Part shown: positions 50,729 through 50,855 of the stretch, piece by piece | Layout of the letters: each line of letters starts with the position of its first letter | How positions within the stretch are numbered: position 1 is the first letter of the stretch | Assembly (NCBI GenBank): GCA_021818955.1 | Contig: JAKASR010000026.1 | Span: 1-50,855 of the forward strand | DNA: 50,855 nucleotides | Origin: Acidobacteriota bacterium | Lineage (GTDB): Bacteria; Acidobacteriota; Terriglobia; Terriglobales; SCQP01 | Direction: 5' to 3' | The notes under the pieces: generated by a model | The model's database searches: none | The model's input: only the letters and a program-made list of their open reading frames with translations | What the model was told of the DNA's origin: nothing | Program-made: the position numbers and the translations under genes

Positions 50729-50855
50729 TTACTCCAGAATCTCGCTGATGGCGCCGGCGCCGACGGTGTGGCCGCCCTCGCGGATGGCGAAGCGCAAGCC
50801 CTTCTCCATGGCCACCGGCGTGATCAACTGCACTTCCAGGCTGACGTTATCGCCC
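50729..50855 (-). CDS. tuf: Elongation factor Tu, C-terminal fragment (runs off the window)
   Basis: The last ~41 codons are visible, ending [34 protein letters not shown] precedes. This is the third domain of EF-Tu, which delivers aminoacyl-tRNA. The gene continues beyond the right edge. It precedes rpmG, as expected for the tuf-rpmG-trnW-secE-nusG order. Confidence 0.95.
   Translation of the reverse strand, partial: GDNVSLEVQLITPVAMEKGLRFAIREGGHTVGAGAISEILE

Overview
The window reads as a high-GC (roughly 60-65 %) chromosomal segment of a Gram-negative, menaquinone-using bacterium, most likely an Acidobacteriota. The grounds are lipid A synthesis (lpxB), the futalosine menaquinone pathway (mqnD), a ribose-phosphate pyrophosphokinase with an extra N-terminal tail, a beta subunit of RNA polymerase carrying a double zinc-ribbon insertion, and several secreted families of the kind I associate with that phylum. 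The placement is inference; no rRNA is present to confirm it. The first ~1.25 kb is clearly more AT-rich than the rest.

Layout. 1-1250: AT-rich segment with a cluster of hairpins, a secreted hypothetical protein and a possible zinc-ribbon remnant. 1.3-5 kb: pncB, thiE and two small membrane proteins, with a repeat-filled gap between pncB and the first small protein. 5.1-10.1 kb (minus strand): a translation/precursor run in the order ispE, tRNA-Gln, prs, rplY, pth, rpsF, rpsR, rplI. 10.3-13.5 kb (plus): eno and gpmI, consecutive glycolytic steps. 13.6-19.3 kb (minus): cold-shock protein, ThiF/MoeB-type activating enzyme, MFS transporter, mqnD, FAH-family hydrolase. 19.5-26.3 kb: cell-envelope genes (LolA-like secreted protein, DUF4097-like protein, VanY-like peptidase, lpxB, an M1-peptidase-like pseudoenzyme with TPRs) and a HIT protein. 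26.3-31.4 kb (minus): rlpA, alpha/beta hydrolase, rluB-type pseudouridine synthase, scpB, scpA, M50 site-2 protease. 31.5-35.1 kb (plus): ECF sigma factor, anti-sigma factor, Spy/CpxP-like protein, PpiD-like foldase. 35.6-38.4 kb (plus): asd, lysC and a 59-aa Trm112-like protein. 38.5-50.9 kb (minus): the classical block tuf-rpmG-tRNA-Trp-secE-nusG-rplK-rplA-rplJ-rplL-rpoB-rpoC.

The most unusual structure is a family of dispersed intergenic elements of about 250 bp, present as four full-length copies, one internally expanded copy and about ten fragments. Each is built from a chain of perfect hairpins: a terminator-like head, GTCCGG/CCGGAC, GCAATTCC/GGAATTGC, a GCGGG/CCCGC arm, GCAATTTC/GAAATTGC and a CGGCCGTTAACG tail. 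Stems are conserved while loops vary, every copy in the window lies in the same orientation whatever the direction of the flanking genes, and none carries a transposase. One copy has a 59-bp unit tandemly amplified, two copies are fused tail to head, and one degenerate copy appears to have become the N-terminus of a secreted protein. A second, unrelated palindromic insertion seems to sit in frame inside ispE.

A second point of interest is the 30.6-35.1 kb region, where a site-2 protease, an ECF sigma/anti-sigma pair, a Spy-like chaperone and a PpiD-like foldase with a structured leader sit side by side and suggest an envelope-stress circuit.
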